A DNA stretch of 64,000 bases from Letharia columbiana (lineage: Eukaryota; Ascomycota; Lecanoromycetes; Lecanorales; Parmeliaceae), in the NCBI RefSeq assembly GCF_014066305.1, contig NW_023501050.1:186001-250000 (forward strand). Reading direction: 5' to 3'. This document shows positions 44,379 through 56,377 of the stretch, in pieces (position 1 is the first letter of the stretch; each line of letters starts with the position of its first letter). The notes under the pieces are model-generated. The model was not told the DNA's origin and did not search any database. It saw nothing but the letters and a program-made list of their open reading frames with translations. A program made the position numbers and the translations under genes.

Positions 44379-46082
44379 TGTATTTCAGTTGGTAATAAGG
44401 CTTCAAAGGGGGCAAGCACATTGAAAGGTAAGATGTGCCTTCCAAGTGAAAGAAAGGGAAGGTCATGCGTATTTAACCCGTTGTTTGCGTGATTTTCCCA
44501 GTTTCCGCCGGACCACGCGTGGCTGAGAATGGTACGGAATGTTTGGAAGCCGCTGTGTGATGAATTGCTAAGATTTAATGAGGTTTGTGATGACTATGGC
44601 AATAGATGATTAAATGGTGAGTAAGCCGCTGAGAAGACTGTCCAAGCCGCTCAAGATTTTCGTTTTTGAGATCTACGTCAGACACAGGTATGGCTTGGTA
44701 GATCGACGCGAGGCGGGGTGGCAATAGCGAATGAGGGATTTTGGCTGACAAAGCTGATTCTGTGGATGTCGATGGAAGATTCGCGGACAGCAAAAGATTT
44801 CAGTAGACCACGAGAGAAGAAGCAAAGGGAAACTCTCGGAGAAGAGCAGAGACCTCAGACTTAAAATTTCAAGCGGTTGTTGTTTGGTTTGTTGTTTGGC
44901 TTGCTGTCCAAGGCCCGAAGCAGGCGGTCAACTAGTTAGTGCAATGCTTGTGCGACCGGGTCTTTTTTCAGTTGCTACTCTTCGTTTTCGGGTATCCGGT
45001 GGGAAATGGTGAGATTAATAACTCAGCCCGGCGATTGAGAGAGGCATGAGTGAGACGTGTCTTTCAGAAGTTTTATTAAAAGTGAAGCGCTGAATGCGCA
45101 GTCAAGGCCTCCCGAGGATCGTGAAAAGCTGAGCGGGGCGGTGGACGATCCTTCTGGGCGTTGCAAACGTCGGCTGAACCCAACCAGTTGATTGCTGGAG
45201 AGGAAGCAGCCTGAAGAATGTATATTTGGTCAGAAGAATATCTTAGGAATGAGGACCAGGAGGTTAAGAGGGCAGTGATGGCTACAAAGGAGGAGGCGAG
45301 AAACGCATGTTCTACAATATCTACACCCTGCTTCCGTCCAGGTTACAACCGAGCACATGTACCAAGGTGCATTACTTTGGCTGGGGTGGATTAGCCAATA
45401 ATACCTATTGGCATTGAAGCCCTGAGCGTGCATGGAGCCAAAGCATCTATGATGTCTTGAAGGTTCCGTGACTCGTGAGACTCCCCTCTAGGTCGTAGCC
45501 TGCGACCGGGACTGGGGGGCAATTTTAGTGGCCTTGTTGGTACTGGGATATGGCGAATAGGCGCTTTACGGGCTACGGGGGGAAAGTACAGGTGCATGTG
45601 CTCTCTGTCTGCTGGCAACGACTTAGGCTCGGGGCTTACCTCTTGGCGCTTAACAGTGAACATCGGGCCAATGAGATACACGGGCTTTCTTTGTCTAATG
45701 TACCTCATGCAGAGCATCACAAAAGTCACCTAAATCCGTCTTTTACGAGGCTCTCCGAGGGTGTAGTACGCAATGATGTGTTTCGTGGATTATTGGGACT
45801 AGGCATGTGGAGCAACGCTTTTGCATAATCCGGGGGGGGGGGGGGGGTCTTGCATGAATCGACATCAATCAACTGAACCACAGCGCTTTCCTGAATCAGG
45901 CTTATGCCCCGTAAATCCCAGTCCTGGAATTCAGTCCTTTCTCTTACGCTTGACTGCATCCGTCAGCTCTAGAAAGAAGCAGGTACTGAACGGACAGTGA
46001 TAATGCCTTATGCATGCACATAGCCATAATGCGAGTTTGGACACTCGCCCAAGAACCTGGGGCGTTCGCCAAAAATCGAATT
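44379..46082. other. Long intergenic region
   Basis: 1.7 kb upstream of the J-protein gene and downstream of the metallophosphoesterase. A run of about 16 G lies near 45830-45847. Open frames of 112 and 77 codons (minus strand, 45391-45959) show no domain. A second, unrelated gene is not excluded, but I cannot support one. Confidence 0.45.
45830..45847. repeat. G homopolymer of about 16 nt
   Basis: An uninterrupted run of G follows ATAATCC. It is intergenic, so no coding effect is expected. Confidence 0.85.
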
Positions 46083-47503
46083 TTACTCTGAATCTTGCCA
46101 AACCGGTAAATCGATATCGACGATGATAGGCTTGTTGTATTTGCTGTTGGCTTTCAACGTGTAAGGCCAACTTGAGGCCATGATCGCCGCGTTGATGACA
46201 CAAGTCTCTTTTCTGCCTCTTCGCTCTACCAAAGCTTCAAGGTCACAACGCCCGGATGGCGGATATCCTCCCTGGCCTTGGGTTGCTGAATGGATGTCAC
46301 ATGTGAGGCTTGCATACGCTGGAGCGCTTCCTCGGTCTTCGGCTACACGGGGGGCCTCTTTAAAAGCTCTAAATCGGTTTCCCTTGGAGGATACTTCAGA
46401 TTTTGGTACGTCATATGCAGGTGTGACGGTCTCGGACCTCCTCGCCTTGCAGACGTCTTCTTGATTGTAAGCGAGTGGGTAAATACTGTCCAGCACAGGA
46501 GATGGAATTTCCTCGGAAGATGCTCCAGAGATCGAAGTGCCGGGCCCAGATGTGGCAAGCGTCCATGCAAGGCTGTGTGTCGATTCCCGAGTCTGTGGGG
46601 GTTTTCCAAATGTCTCTGCCGGCCCATCGAGATTGATTCCATCAGGTGCATCGATCCAAGTTCCATTCAGTGGACGTAGTGATTTAGCAGACAAATCAAG
46701 ATGGGATTGCTTCCTGTTGCCAAATCCGAGGCCGGGATCTGTCCAGTATCCAGTAGCACTCTCCTTGAACTTGACGTTCTGGCAATCCAGATCCCACAAG
46801 ATCCTTTCCGCACCCCGGCCCTCATGTACATGCCCGCAAATCGCTAGTGAGGGCCGGACACGCCACAACGTCTCGCGCAAAGTCTTGCAACCTGACGCTC
46901 CGTTATACCTCGACTCGTCACAATGGTATTTGGGAGGCGTATGCGTAATCACAATGTCGGTGTCTAAACGGATCTGATCCCACAACAGCGAAGCATGTTC
47001 AGGTGGATAGCTAAAAGCCCAGATACCATTGGCGGGCGAATAAGGTGAGCCAAAGACCTTGAAGCTCGTTCGTGGGCCGTCTTCTCTCTTCAAATATATA
47101 TGGGACGATTCGTGGTTCAGGTAGGTGATGGAGGGGTACTTCTTGAACAGGTCGATGCAAGCTTGAGGTTCCTGAGGACTCTGATTATGGAAACGTAGGC
47201 CATGCTCTTTGTAGAAAATCGGATCCAGAGTTATATCATGATTGCCTGAGAAACCGGTCAGCTTCCGCAATTGCTCCGCGACCCAGTCGACTATTTGCCT
47301 GCAATTACGATCTTTACCTCACAGTCGGCATGATCGATCCAGTCCAACGTTCTTCTCAGTTCTGCAAAGGTCCCCTGTCTTGTCAGGTCTCCTGCATGGA
47401 TCAGCACATCAGCTTTTGGCAGCTTAAATGCCCCATCTGCTGGACACGCGTTGTGGGTATCGGAGAGACAGACGAAACGAGTCTTGCGCAACTCAGGAGC
47501 CAT
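46083..47503 (-). CDS. Calcineurin-like metallophosphoesterase (MPPED type)
   Basis: Predicted 455 aa in two exons (47503-47299, 47245-46083). Metal-binding motifs are VCLSDTHN (Asp15, His17), LIHAGDLTRQG, VIAGNHDITLD (GNHD at 69-72), ITHTPPKYH and CGHVHEGRG, all complete. The order and the GHVHEGRG motif fit the cytosolic MPPED1/2-like branch. The domain ends near residue 240. A less conserved Ser/Pro-rich tail follows, ending in a segment with INAAIMASSWPYTLKANSKY and NKPIIVDIDLPVWQ. Substrates of this branch are not established. The intron must use a GC donor (GCAAAT); every GT alternative breaks the GNHD motif or hits a stop. Confidence 0.92.
47246..47298 (-). other. GC-AG intron in the metallophosphoesterase gene
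   Basis: 53 nt, donor GCAAAT, branch GCTGAC, acceptor CTCAG. It joins GCA G to GC AAT CAT GAT to rebuild AGNHD. Confidence 0.75.
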
Positions 47504-48108
47504 AACGAGATAATTGGGGGCACATCTTTCGTAGGGATATCAATGTTGATCTCGCTGAGTGGCATCGCATGACTCATTGATGCTGACAGAGCTTGGCATG
47601 GCCCCTTGCATGTTCTGGAAGGAAGGCGCACTTCAACCCCAACATCGCTTATCTCTAGGCCGGAGCTATACAGAGGCTTGTCCAGCTAGATGGAGCACGA
47701 GTGTCATCAAGTGGAGAGATCAAAGTTCGTCTGCGTGATTACATCCAGGCAGATAGTACCAGTCTACTGGGCATCTCTTCATGTGGACAGTATCAATCAT
47801 ATTGCTAGTTCGAAGCCAGGAGATTATGGAATCGTCGAAGGCATTCTGCTTGTCGTTGACAAAAAAGCAAAGAGCTCGATGCGCTAAAGCATTTCCGAGG
47901 GGAAGCGCCGAATGTCGTCATCCCGAAGGTGTCTTTGATGATTAGAGATCCATACAAGTGAAGATCACAGAGCACGCAAAACACGACATAAAGTCCTCAA
48001 TCCTCATCAACTATTACAAACAACCCACAAGAAACCTCCAAAATCAGAACAATCGCGACCATTTCGTTCCTACGCAGATTCTTCGGCTCGAGCGTTAATC
48101 CAGCCGCC
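47504..48108. promoter_or_regulatory. Divergent promoter, metallophosphoesterase / glutaredoxin
   Basis: About 600 bp between two start codons pointing away from each other. It should contain both promoters. No stress element is recognised with confidence. Confidence 0.45.
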
Positions 48109-48531
<423 letters not shown>

Positions 48532-49647
48532 GAAGGAGCTGTCGAAAGATCTGGCTATGCAGTGGGTGGACAAGTTCTCTGCTAGCTACCAAATTTTCAT
48601 GTACCCTAACCATGCATCTTGTTTCCATTATACCCAAACCAAGCCCTTCAGAGTCCGCCTTTCCGCCTCCATATGAGTCTCGTGACTTTCATGTGGTGCC
48701 GCCTGCCACTACAGACCGAGTGCATGGCAAATATTGCATTCAACCGGACTTAGGCTTTCCGTATGTTTGACACGGCCTTGCCAAAGGACCCTGCCTGGTC
48801 TAACTGCAAAAGCCTGAATCTACTACAGAAGACATGTCCTTGGAGTAGACCTCCTTCATCAAAGTAGAGTCCGCTTGAAATTGACATGGCGTTGGTCGTT
48901 CATTACTTTCTAAATGAAGCTGTGAGCTGAGCTGAGATCATTTTCTGGCGATTTGTTCCTATTGGAGCGAATTCTTATTCTCTATCGCTCCGTTCAGGTG
49001 GTGAAGGGGAGAGGTGTTACCGTCGACGGCGTAGTGGAGGTGGTGCTATGGTCAACATTGCAGCGCGAGCAGCTTCTCCACCGTTGTGTCGTGGAAAACA
49101 AGTCGTTCTTTGCATCTCGCGGTCACTTGATTGCTTCTCCTTCCTGGCCTTATTACGTCTTTGTTCTCAGCTGTTCCACCTGAAGAAATGGGACATCCTA
49201 GGTCTCGAATCCCGGTCCCAAAAGAATTCTCGCTTGCTCATTCTTGCCATGAATCCCAAATCTGCCAAATCGATGTCCACGCTGACCTTATGATATCGTT
49301 AAACCTTAGGCTTGGGGCCTGGTCAGATAGGCACATTTGAGCGAAATAATAAGTCATGGAACACAAAAAAGGTGAAGGTGGCTACACCTTACGAAGTGCC
49401 TAACGTGTTCGATAGCCCCTGCCATGGTCATTATGTTTTTGTTTTTCCTTATTTTGGTTATTGTTGTTGCTGTGCTCTACGATTGAGAGTCAGAGATGGG
49501 CTCCGATTTTAGGCGAGTGCCGATCTTTTTAGGGCTAGCGTCTCCTACGCGGCTAGCCGCATTTGCCGTACTTGAAGCGCTCAAAGCCGAACTCGAGAGC
49601 CAGAAGCTCGTCATAGATTGGTCCTTGACACGCTCAAAGTTCTCACG
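48532..49647. other. Intergenic region, glutaredoxin / AIM18-like
   Basis: 1.1 kb. It includes the glutaredoxin 3' end and the upstream region of the next plus-strand gene. No domain-bearing frame and no RNA gene is seen. Confidence 0.45.
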
Positions 49648-50811
49648 ATGCCTTGTTCACCTTCACCAACTATTCCTCGAACGATACAATGCCTCCGTCG
49701 TAATTTAAGAGCTCCTCTTTGCTCCCCCTTCCGGCACCCTAGGCTTGCTCGACAGCTCTCCTCACGGAGTCATGCCTACTCCACACAACCAACCAATCCA
49801 CAAGCTCGCAACCGGCCCAACTATAGAATCGCCCTCATTTGCGGACTCACAGCTGTAGCAGCAACATGGGCAGTCACATATCGAAAACCCGAACGCCTCG
49901 ATGCGCCACCTAACAACCGGAGAGATGCTTTAACCAGTGGGGCTCGAGTAGAGGTTACTGGCCAGGATCACGGACCGGATACCGATCAGGTACCCACTGG
50001 CACATCTACAGTTCCATATTTCCCACGCAGTATATGGCTACCGAGGTCTGGAGGTGCGAGTGAGGAAGGTAAATCCCCTGCATTACCGGCCGGCATTGGG
50101 GCGGCGCAGGAGGAAGAGGAATATCAACTGCTTGGATTGGGCATACGGAAGGTTTCATTTCTAAGGATTCAGGTCTACGTAATGGGACTTTACGTTGCTA
50201 AAGGTGACATGGGAAGATTGCAGAAGGAGTTGCTAAGAGCGTCTGTTGGGAGCGGTGCAAGCACGTTGGTGCAAGGGGAGAAAGATGACCTGAAGAAGAC
50301 ATTGCTCGACGGAGAGGGTAGCACGGAAGTCTGGTCGCAAATACTGAAGGAGGGAGGAGTCAGAAGTGCGGTGCGGATCGTGCCGACCAGGGATACCAGC
50401 TTCTCACATATGAGAGACGGATGGGTACGCGGAATCGACCTACGAGGTAAAGGGAAAGAATTCGAGGGTGAAGACTTCACAGTGGCAGTCGACCAATTCA
50501 AGGGCATGCTAGGAGGGAGAGGGTCGGTGGGTAAAGGCAAGGTTCTGCTTCTGGGTAGAGGGGCCACTGGGGCTTTGCGGGCTTGGGTGGAGGAGGATGC
50601 GGGGAGGGCAGACTCAAAGACTCTGACGCGGAAGGGAGGGCGAATGACACTGCTGGGAACAGTGAAGGACGAGAGAATAAGTAGGCTGGTGTGGATGGGA
50701 TATCTGGCAGGACAGAATATCGCCAGTGAAGACGCTAGGCGAAGCGTAGTCGACGGAGTGATTGAGATCGTCGAGAGGCCGTTGGGCACTGTAGAAACAC
50801 AAGTGGTGTGA
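49648..50811 (+). CDS. AIM18-like mitochondrial protein, chalcone-isomerase fold
   Basis: 387 aa in one exon. The N-terminus (MPCSPSPTIPRTIQCLRRNL and then PRLARQLSSRSHAYST) is basic and lacks acidic residues, a mitochondrial presequence. A membrane segment at about 60-75 (NYRIALICGLTAVAATWAVT) follows. The core, YQLLGLGIRKVSFLRIQVYV through MTLLGTVKDERISRLVWMGY, matches the Aim18/Fmp22 family with a chalcone-isomerase-like fold. Yeast Aim18 sits in the inner mitochondrial membrane and has been linked to heme binding rather than isomerase activity. I chose the second Met (the frame is open from 49618) because the presequence begins cleanly there. Confidence 0.88.
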   Translation: MPCSPSPTIPRTIQCLRRNLRAPLCSPFRHPRLARQLSSRSHAYSTQPTNPQARNRPNYRIALICGLTAVAATWAVTYRKPERLDAPPNNRRDALTSGARVEVTGQDHGPDTDQVPTGTSTVPYFPRSIWLPRSGGASEEGKSPALPAGIGAAQEEEEYQLLGLGIRKVSFLRIQVYVMGLYVAKGDMGRLQKELLRASVGSGASTLVQGEKDDLKKTLLDGEGSTEVWSQILKEGGVRSAVRIVPTRDTSFSHMRDGWVRGIDLRGKGKEFEGEDFTVAVDQFKGMLGGRGSVGKGKVLLLGRGATGALRAWVEEDAGRADSKTLTRKGGRMTLLGTVKDERISRLVWMGYLAGQNIASEDARRSVVDGVIEIVERPLGTVETQVV

Positions 50812-51278
50812 AATTGTGATGTCGAGGAAGAAAGTAACGAATTTTGCCGATTCTATGTGCACTCCGCAAAATAAATGACCTCCCGAGGCTCCGTTGCAGG
50901 AAGGCTGCCAGAAAAAGTCCGGCATCTTCCACGTTGAGTGCACTCATGGTCTAAGGCAATAGGCCAACGGAAAACGGCAAGCGATGTGCACAACCCGAAC
51001 ACAGTGCGTTATGGACCATAAGTACTTCGTCCTAATGTTGCATCCAAGGAGTTTCGACCACCACTGCAACTGCCACTTTTTGTGGCAGCGCGCCTGGCTG
51101 ACGTGGGCAAAGCGCCAAGCTAATGAGAAATGTGCCCCGGCCTCATCCACTGCCGCTTTGTGTATCGCTGCGACGCTGGCCTGGAATAGAAGCGAGCTCA
51201 TGACTGATGTTGACAGCAGCACCGACCACCCTTCGGACGCTGATCCTTTCGCCTCTCCATGCTTCCTCTGGTACAAGT
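50812..51278. other. Convergent 3' region
   Basis: 467 bp between two facing stop codons, AIM18-like and monooxygenase. Nothing recognisable. Confidence 0.4.
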
Positions 51279-52769
51279 CTACGCTGCTGAGTCTTCTGCG
51301 TACCTCGGAACCTCTTCATCGGCGTGCCATCGAAACTTACTACCAGGATGATCTTCAAGCAGCCACCTGGATCCCAGATAAGCCTCTCGAGCAGTGGCTC
51401 CCTCTTTCTCTACCTCAGTTCGGAATAGGCCGCGCTTTTGAAGTTCAGGAATGACGAAGTCAATGATGTCTTCGAAGGATCCAGGATTGGTGACGTGGGA
51501 CAAGTTGAACCCGTCCACATCGGCCACTTCCACCCAGCGCTCCAATTCATCGACAACGGTTTTGGGGCTGCCCACGATCTTCGCGTTCATGCCGCCCAGG
51601 ATGAGGTACTCGACGATTCTAGATTTGTTCCACTTCAAGTCATCGCTTCCCGGAACCGTGCTGGCCCAACCATTTACAATCGATTGAATTGCAGGAAGGC
51701 CTGTGAAACGGAAGTCTTCTTCGTCCGAGTATGTTGATAGATCAATACCAGTCCAACCCCCAAACAGCGCCAGAGCTCCTTCCTTGTCACCGTATGACAG
51801 TAACTCCTCCCGTTTCGCACGCGCGGCTTCGTCCGTCTCCGCCACGATGATGTTCATTCCTGCAATCACCTTGATGTGACGGGGATCCCGCCCGTATTTC
51901 TCCTTGGCAAGCTCGCGGATCGCGTCGACGGAGGGTCGTACTCTTTCTGGGACTTGACCCCCCATGAAGATAGCCTCTGCATGCTTGGCGCCGAATTCTC
52001 TTCCCGATCTCGAGGTACCAGCCTGGAAAAGAAGCGGAGTGCGTTGAGGAGATGGCTCGCACAAATGAGGGCCCGGCACGTCGAAGTATTTTCCTTTGTG
52101 ATGAATCTGCCGCACCCGTTCCGGGACTGCATACTGATCTTTTTGGATATCATTTATAACCGCATCATCACGCCAGCTTCCTTCCCAGAGCTTGTAAACG
52201 ACGTCCATGTATTCATCTGCAATCCGGTAGCGCTCGTCATGTTCTATTTGGGTATTGAGTCCCATATTGCGGGCCGCGCTGTCCAGATACGAGGTGACAA
52301 TATTCCACGCCACGCGGCCGTCGGCCAAGTGATCAACCGTCGAAAACCGTCGCGCAAGAGCGTATGGCAAATCATACGTGGTACTGGCCGTGATTCCAAA
52401 GATCAAATTTTTGGTTACTGCAGCCATGGCGGGAACAGCATAGAGGGGATCATTGATGGGGAACTGAGCGCCAGATGGAATCGCCGGAGCCATGTTGGCA
52501 GGTCCCTTGTAAACATCGTATCCGCCCAAAACATCTGCGACAAACAGGGCGTGAAAATTTGCCTTGTCCAGGCGCTGAGCCAAGTCGGTCCAGAACTTCA
52601 ACTTCTTGTATTCTGTCGTCTGATTTCTGGGATGCTTCCAAAGGCCTGGTGCGAGATGACCGGGAGAGGTGATCACAAACGCGTTCAGGATTAGATGCTT
52701 TTTCTCCTCTTCATTTATTATGCCATCAGACACTCTTGATTGGTCTTCATGTCCGTTTGCGGTTGCCAT
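51279..52769 (-). CDS. FMN-dependent monooxygenase (NtaA/SnaA/DszA family, luciferase-like)
   Basis: 496 aa, single exon. The fold begins KKHLILNAFVITSPGHLAPG and continues with FWTDLAQRLDKANFHALFVA, VTKNLIFGITASTTYDLPYA, RRFSTVDHLADGRVAWNIVT and PLLFQAGTSRSGREFGAKHA, all standard for the NtaA/DszA branch of bacterial-luciferase-like flavin monooxygenases. These two-component enzymes use reduced FMN from a separate reductase. They cleave C-N or C-S bonds in nitrilotriacetate, sulfones, alkanesulfonates and similar compounds. No reductase is nearby. It shares a divergent promoter with the symporter gene, which suggests import and oxidation of one compound. A bacterial origin is common for this family in fungi but is not shown here. 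The substrate is unknown. Confidence 0.93.
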   Translation of the reverse strand: MATANGHEDQSRVSDGIINEEEKKHLILNAFVITSPGHLAPGLWKHPRNQTTEYKKLKFWTDLAQRLDKANFHALFVADVLGGYDVYKGPANMAPAIPSGAQFPINDPLYAVPAMAAVTKNLIFGITASTTYDLPYALARRFSTVDHLADGRVAWNIVTSYLDSAARNMGLNTQIEHDERYRIADEYMDVVYKLWEGSWRDDAVINDIQKDQYAVPERVRQIHHKGKYFDVPGPHLCEPSPQRTPLLFQAGTSRSGREFGAKHAEAIFMGGQVPERVRPSVDAIRELAKEKYGRDPRHIKVIAGMNIIVAETDEAARAKREELLSYGDKEGALALFGGWTGIDLSTYSDEEDFRFTGLPAIQSIVNGWASTVPGSDDLKWNKSRIVEYLILGGMNAKIVGSPKTVVDELERWVEVADVDGFNLSHVTNPGSFEDIIDFVIPELQKRGLFRTEVEKEGATAREAYLGSRWLLEDHPGSKFRWHADEEVPRYAEDSAA

Positions 52770-53490
52770 ATCTGTAGAGATTAGAATCCCTGCAATTTAA
52801 TTGCTGCCGACTTTGAATGGATTTGCGCGCAGCAATCAAAATATCTATTCTTCCCAGTCGAAAATGAATTGCAAAGAAAGAAATGATTAACCAAATTTCT
52901 ACTACGAGGCACGTCGTTGTTATATGAAACGTGATTTCCATGACATATGGCGCAATTCTGACACCTTACCCCAGATATGTCATCGTGCATGCGTAAAGGC
53001 TGTGTTGACGCGAGAGGTACCCAGGCCCCGCGCCGCCCATTTCGGAGGCCATGGCGGAGGAATTAGGCTGGGTGAAGAGCTTCTTCGAGGGCCCTAATTG
53101 GTCTGCTATAGTAACACTGGACCATGCGCCTACCCTATAGCGGCCTCAGGGCGGTGGAGTGGGCGGTACGCAGTAAATACTCGGTAGAAAGCGATGGGGA
53201 AACCCAAGTTGACTACGAGAAGCACGTTAATTCCGTTGATACCACAACGTGGCAGTCCACCCGGCGCATCGTTCGTTTATGCAATATTGAAGCAAGTGCT
53301 AATAGAGGGATCAACATAGTCCCCGATCAACGCGAGATGCTGTCGTGTGGTTAGTAGCACGTTTTCGGGGTACCGATGGCGCAATACTCCAACAATCTCC
53401 TCAACGTATATATCCGTTCCTCCAACAGGAGATGTTCCAATCACTGACTGTGCTTCTGATTTACACGTCTCACTGAAAAGCTCTGTCAGG
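52770..53490. promoter_or_regulatory. Shared divergent promoter, monooxygenase / symporter
   Basis: 721 bp between two opposed start codons. The part near 52780-52990 is AT-rich and the part near 53030-53200 is GC-rich. I found no convincing GATA-factor HGATAR cluster. Small open frames here are not supported. Confidence 0.5.
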
Positions 53491-55669
53491 ATGGTCAACG
53501 TCGGTCATGGAGTCAGTCTGCTAAGTCAAGGCACCGGGTATGGAATCATCATAGGCCTTGGCGTTCTCTTCGCCGCCGTCATTCTCATTGCAGTGAAGAT
53601 CCAAAGATTGTACCTAATGGAAGACTCTGGGCGATCCGAGATGTTCATGGTGGCAAATCGATCCGTGGGCACCGGCCTCACCTGTTCAGCAGTCTTCTCC
53701 TCGTGGATGTGGATCAACGAAACCGTCTTTGCCTCCGTGGTGTGCTACCAGTACGGTCTCGCGGCACCAATGTGGTTCGGGACAGGTCTCTCCTTTCAAG
53801 TCGCCTTGATGGCCGTTCTTGGTGTCTTGACCAAATTGCGGGTACCGCATGCTCACACGTCGTTGGAGATCGTTCGAAAACGATACGGCAACTTGGGCCA
53901 TGTTGTGTTCGCCGTGCTCAACCTCATCAACAATATTTTCGGGTGCTCTAGTATGATACTTGCTGGATCACAATTAGTTGTGGGCATAACAGGCATGCAT
54001 CTAGCCGCTGCAACGATTCTGATCCCCCTTGGAGGTGGGTGCACTTTTCACCGGTCTTGGAGCAAGGACTGATCGTACCTACATTGTATAGTCGTTCTGT
54101 ATACTGCTGTTGGCGGAATCAAGGCAACCTTTCTCACTGACTTCCTTCACACCACCATCGCTGTCTTGTTGATCATCTATTTCACCTTGTCGGTCCTCAC
54201 GAATGAGCATATCGGAGGACTTGATGGTCTCTATGATAAGATCTCTGCCAGCGCTGCGCAGCACTACGTTGTCGGAAACTATGCAGGCTCTCTGTTGAGT
54301 TTCAAGTCAAAGGGCGCTATCATGTTCGGTCTCATTCTCAAGTTCGGCAATCTCGCCCTTGTGATTATGGTACGCGTCCTGTCCGCCACACGACAGACTC
54401 TGCTCATGTTTACCTCAGGACACTGCTTTTTGGCAGAAGTCCTTTGCCTCGGAAGTCCAGTCCACGGTTCCAGGCTATGATCTCGCCGCCCTGGCAATTT
54501 TTGCGGTCCCATGGGGTCTAGGAACCGTGATGGGTCTTTCGGCAAGGATCATCGATACCCTGCCAATTTTTCCGACGTATCCAGGAACCTTTACCGCAGA
54601 CGAAGTTGCCTCGGGTTTTGTTATGCCATACACGATCAAGGCTTTGCTGGGAAGCGGCGGCACTGTCGGTATGCTGCTCCTGCTCTTCATGGCCGTCACC
54701 AGCACAGTCTCGTCATCAATGATTGCTGTCAGTAGTATCATCTCATTCGACGTTTATCGCACCTACATCAACCCCAAGGCTACTGACAGGCAGGTGGTCA
54801 ATGTAAGCCATCTTGGTGTCATCTTCCACGGAGTCTTCATTACAGGATTCGCTCTGATGCTGAATTATGGGGGCGCAAACATCTCCTGGGTAAACTACTT
54901 CTCACCCATCCTCACCTGTCCAGGTATCTTCCCTCTGATATTCACGCTCATGTGGTCAAGACAATCCAAGCTTGCAGCGATTGTGTCCCCAATACTCGGC
55001 CTGGTAAGTGGCGTTAGCGTCTGGATGGGCACGACCTATGCCATCTACGGAGGGATCTCGTTCGCTACAACCGTGGAGCTGGCGCCGTGTCTCTACGGCG
55101 CTATTGCGTCGCTCTTCTCGCCGGTGTTGTATTCGATTGTCATATCACATCTCAAACCTGAGCACTTTGACTGGCGCGAATTCTTGAGGATAGATCTTGT
55201 CGAGGATGAGACGACGCTTTCAACCAGCAGCGCATCGTCTCCAGATGACTCCATCGCTGCCCTGTCGACAGGTAAAGACCAAAAGCAACGGGAGAAGACG
55301 AGTGTAGCTCCTGCCATTTACGAAAGCCCCCAGCTAAACACCGTCGTACCCGGATCCGCTACACCATTGGTCGACCTGGTACACCCTCTTGACGAGGAAT
55401 CCCTCCGCCATCTACGTAGATGGTATAAGATTGCGTGGATTTTCCTTATCTTCATTATCGCCATCACCTTCGTCGTGTGGCCGATGCCGCTGTACCGGGA
55501 CTATATCTTCACCAAGCCGTTTTTCCGCGGCTGGGTGACAATGGCGATCCTCTGGCAATTCTTCGCTCTTTTCGCGGTGGTGATCTACCCGGTATACGAC
55601 GGGAGACACGAAATTGTCAAGTCTGTCCGGGGAGTGGGAACGAGCTTGAGAAAACGCTTTGCAAGCTAG
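53491..55669 (+). CDS. Sodium:solute symporter family transporter (urea/Dur3-like)
   Basis: Predicted 690 aa in three exons: 53491-54034, 54092-54369, 54419-55669. About 14-15 hydrophobic segments run along the chain. Family marks are the early GRSEMFMVANRSVGTGLTCS, FSSWMWINETVFASVVCYQY, LYTAVGGIKATFLTDFLHTT and SSSMIAVSSIISFDVYRTYI. This pattern is typical of the Dur3 branch, plasma-membrane proton-coupled transporters of urea and polyamines, although substrate specificity varies. A hydrophilic loop near residues 540-590 and a basic C-terminus follow. The divergent arrangement with the monooxygenase points to a common inducer. The start is the Met after a non-conserved upstream open stretch. 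Confidence 0.92.
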
Positions 55670-56377
55670 GATTGAGCGACACCCGGCTTCCTTCCCTTGA
55701 ATCATTCCCTGTGAGGAGATGGAAGCTAGGGCATCCGTTTATTTCAAAGGTTCGAGTTTGCGGTAAGATGTCGAACCTAGTAGAGGGCGAGGTAATTAGA
55801 CAGATAGAAACACGAAAGTATCAGCGTGGTAGGATGCCTTTGAGCCTGAGGTAGGTGGGCGACCAGATTAGATTCTAGCCTTCAGTTGGCTGCCAGAAAT
55901 GACTTCTCAATTCTGGAAACATGTTCTTGGGTAGTCTATTTTGTAGTCAACGGAGTTTCAAAGCCCACATTATATAAGTGCTTACGAAAAGATATGTAAC
56001 TTTACGTGCCTAACGGAAACATGCCCTCAAAAAAGTAGCCGAGCCCCTCGCATTTGAAACATGAATACTTTTGATAGTTGCTATATAGACCCACAATGTA
56101 GTCGTAAATGGTCGAATTGTGAACGTGCTTTTGCCTCGTTAGCTAAGGTAGATATCTCTCTCTCTCTTTTTTTTAGTCCTAAACAGCGCTAGTAAGAACC
56201 CTAACCCTAAGGTACGTACTAAAGTGGCCACGCTCGTGCGAGTTTTGCCAAGTATTTCCGCGACGTCAAGAAGCTAGTTGTCCAATCTTACAGCATTCAA
56301 TAACTATATTCTGGAGTCTCCAAACCAGGATCGAGACAATATCCACCTAATTCTGATACTCTCGTCCATTTCTAACA
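55670..56377. other. Intergenic region with a telomere-like repeat copy
   Basis: Between the symporter and the Zn2Cys6 gene, both plus strand. It contains CTCTCTCTCTTTTTTTT at 56156-56173 and the 35-bp repeat at 56175-56209. No gene is supported; it should hold the regulator promoter. Confidence 0.5.
56175..56209. repeat. Dispersed 35-bp repeat with CCCTAACCCTA, copy 2
   Basis: About 30 of 35 bases match 23206-23240. It continues one more base into CCCTAACCCTAA. Confidence 0.7.

Noticed and set aside
45391..45959. Two minus-strand open frames (112 and 77 codons) as a possible spliced gene
   Set aside because: No conserved motif, and the G16 run lies inside; splice sites are not convincing.
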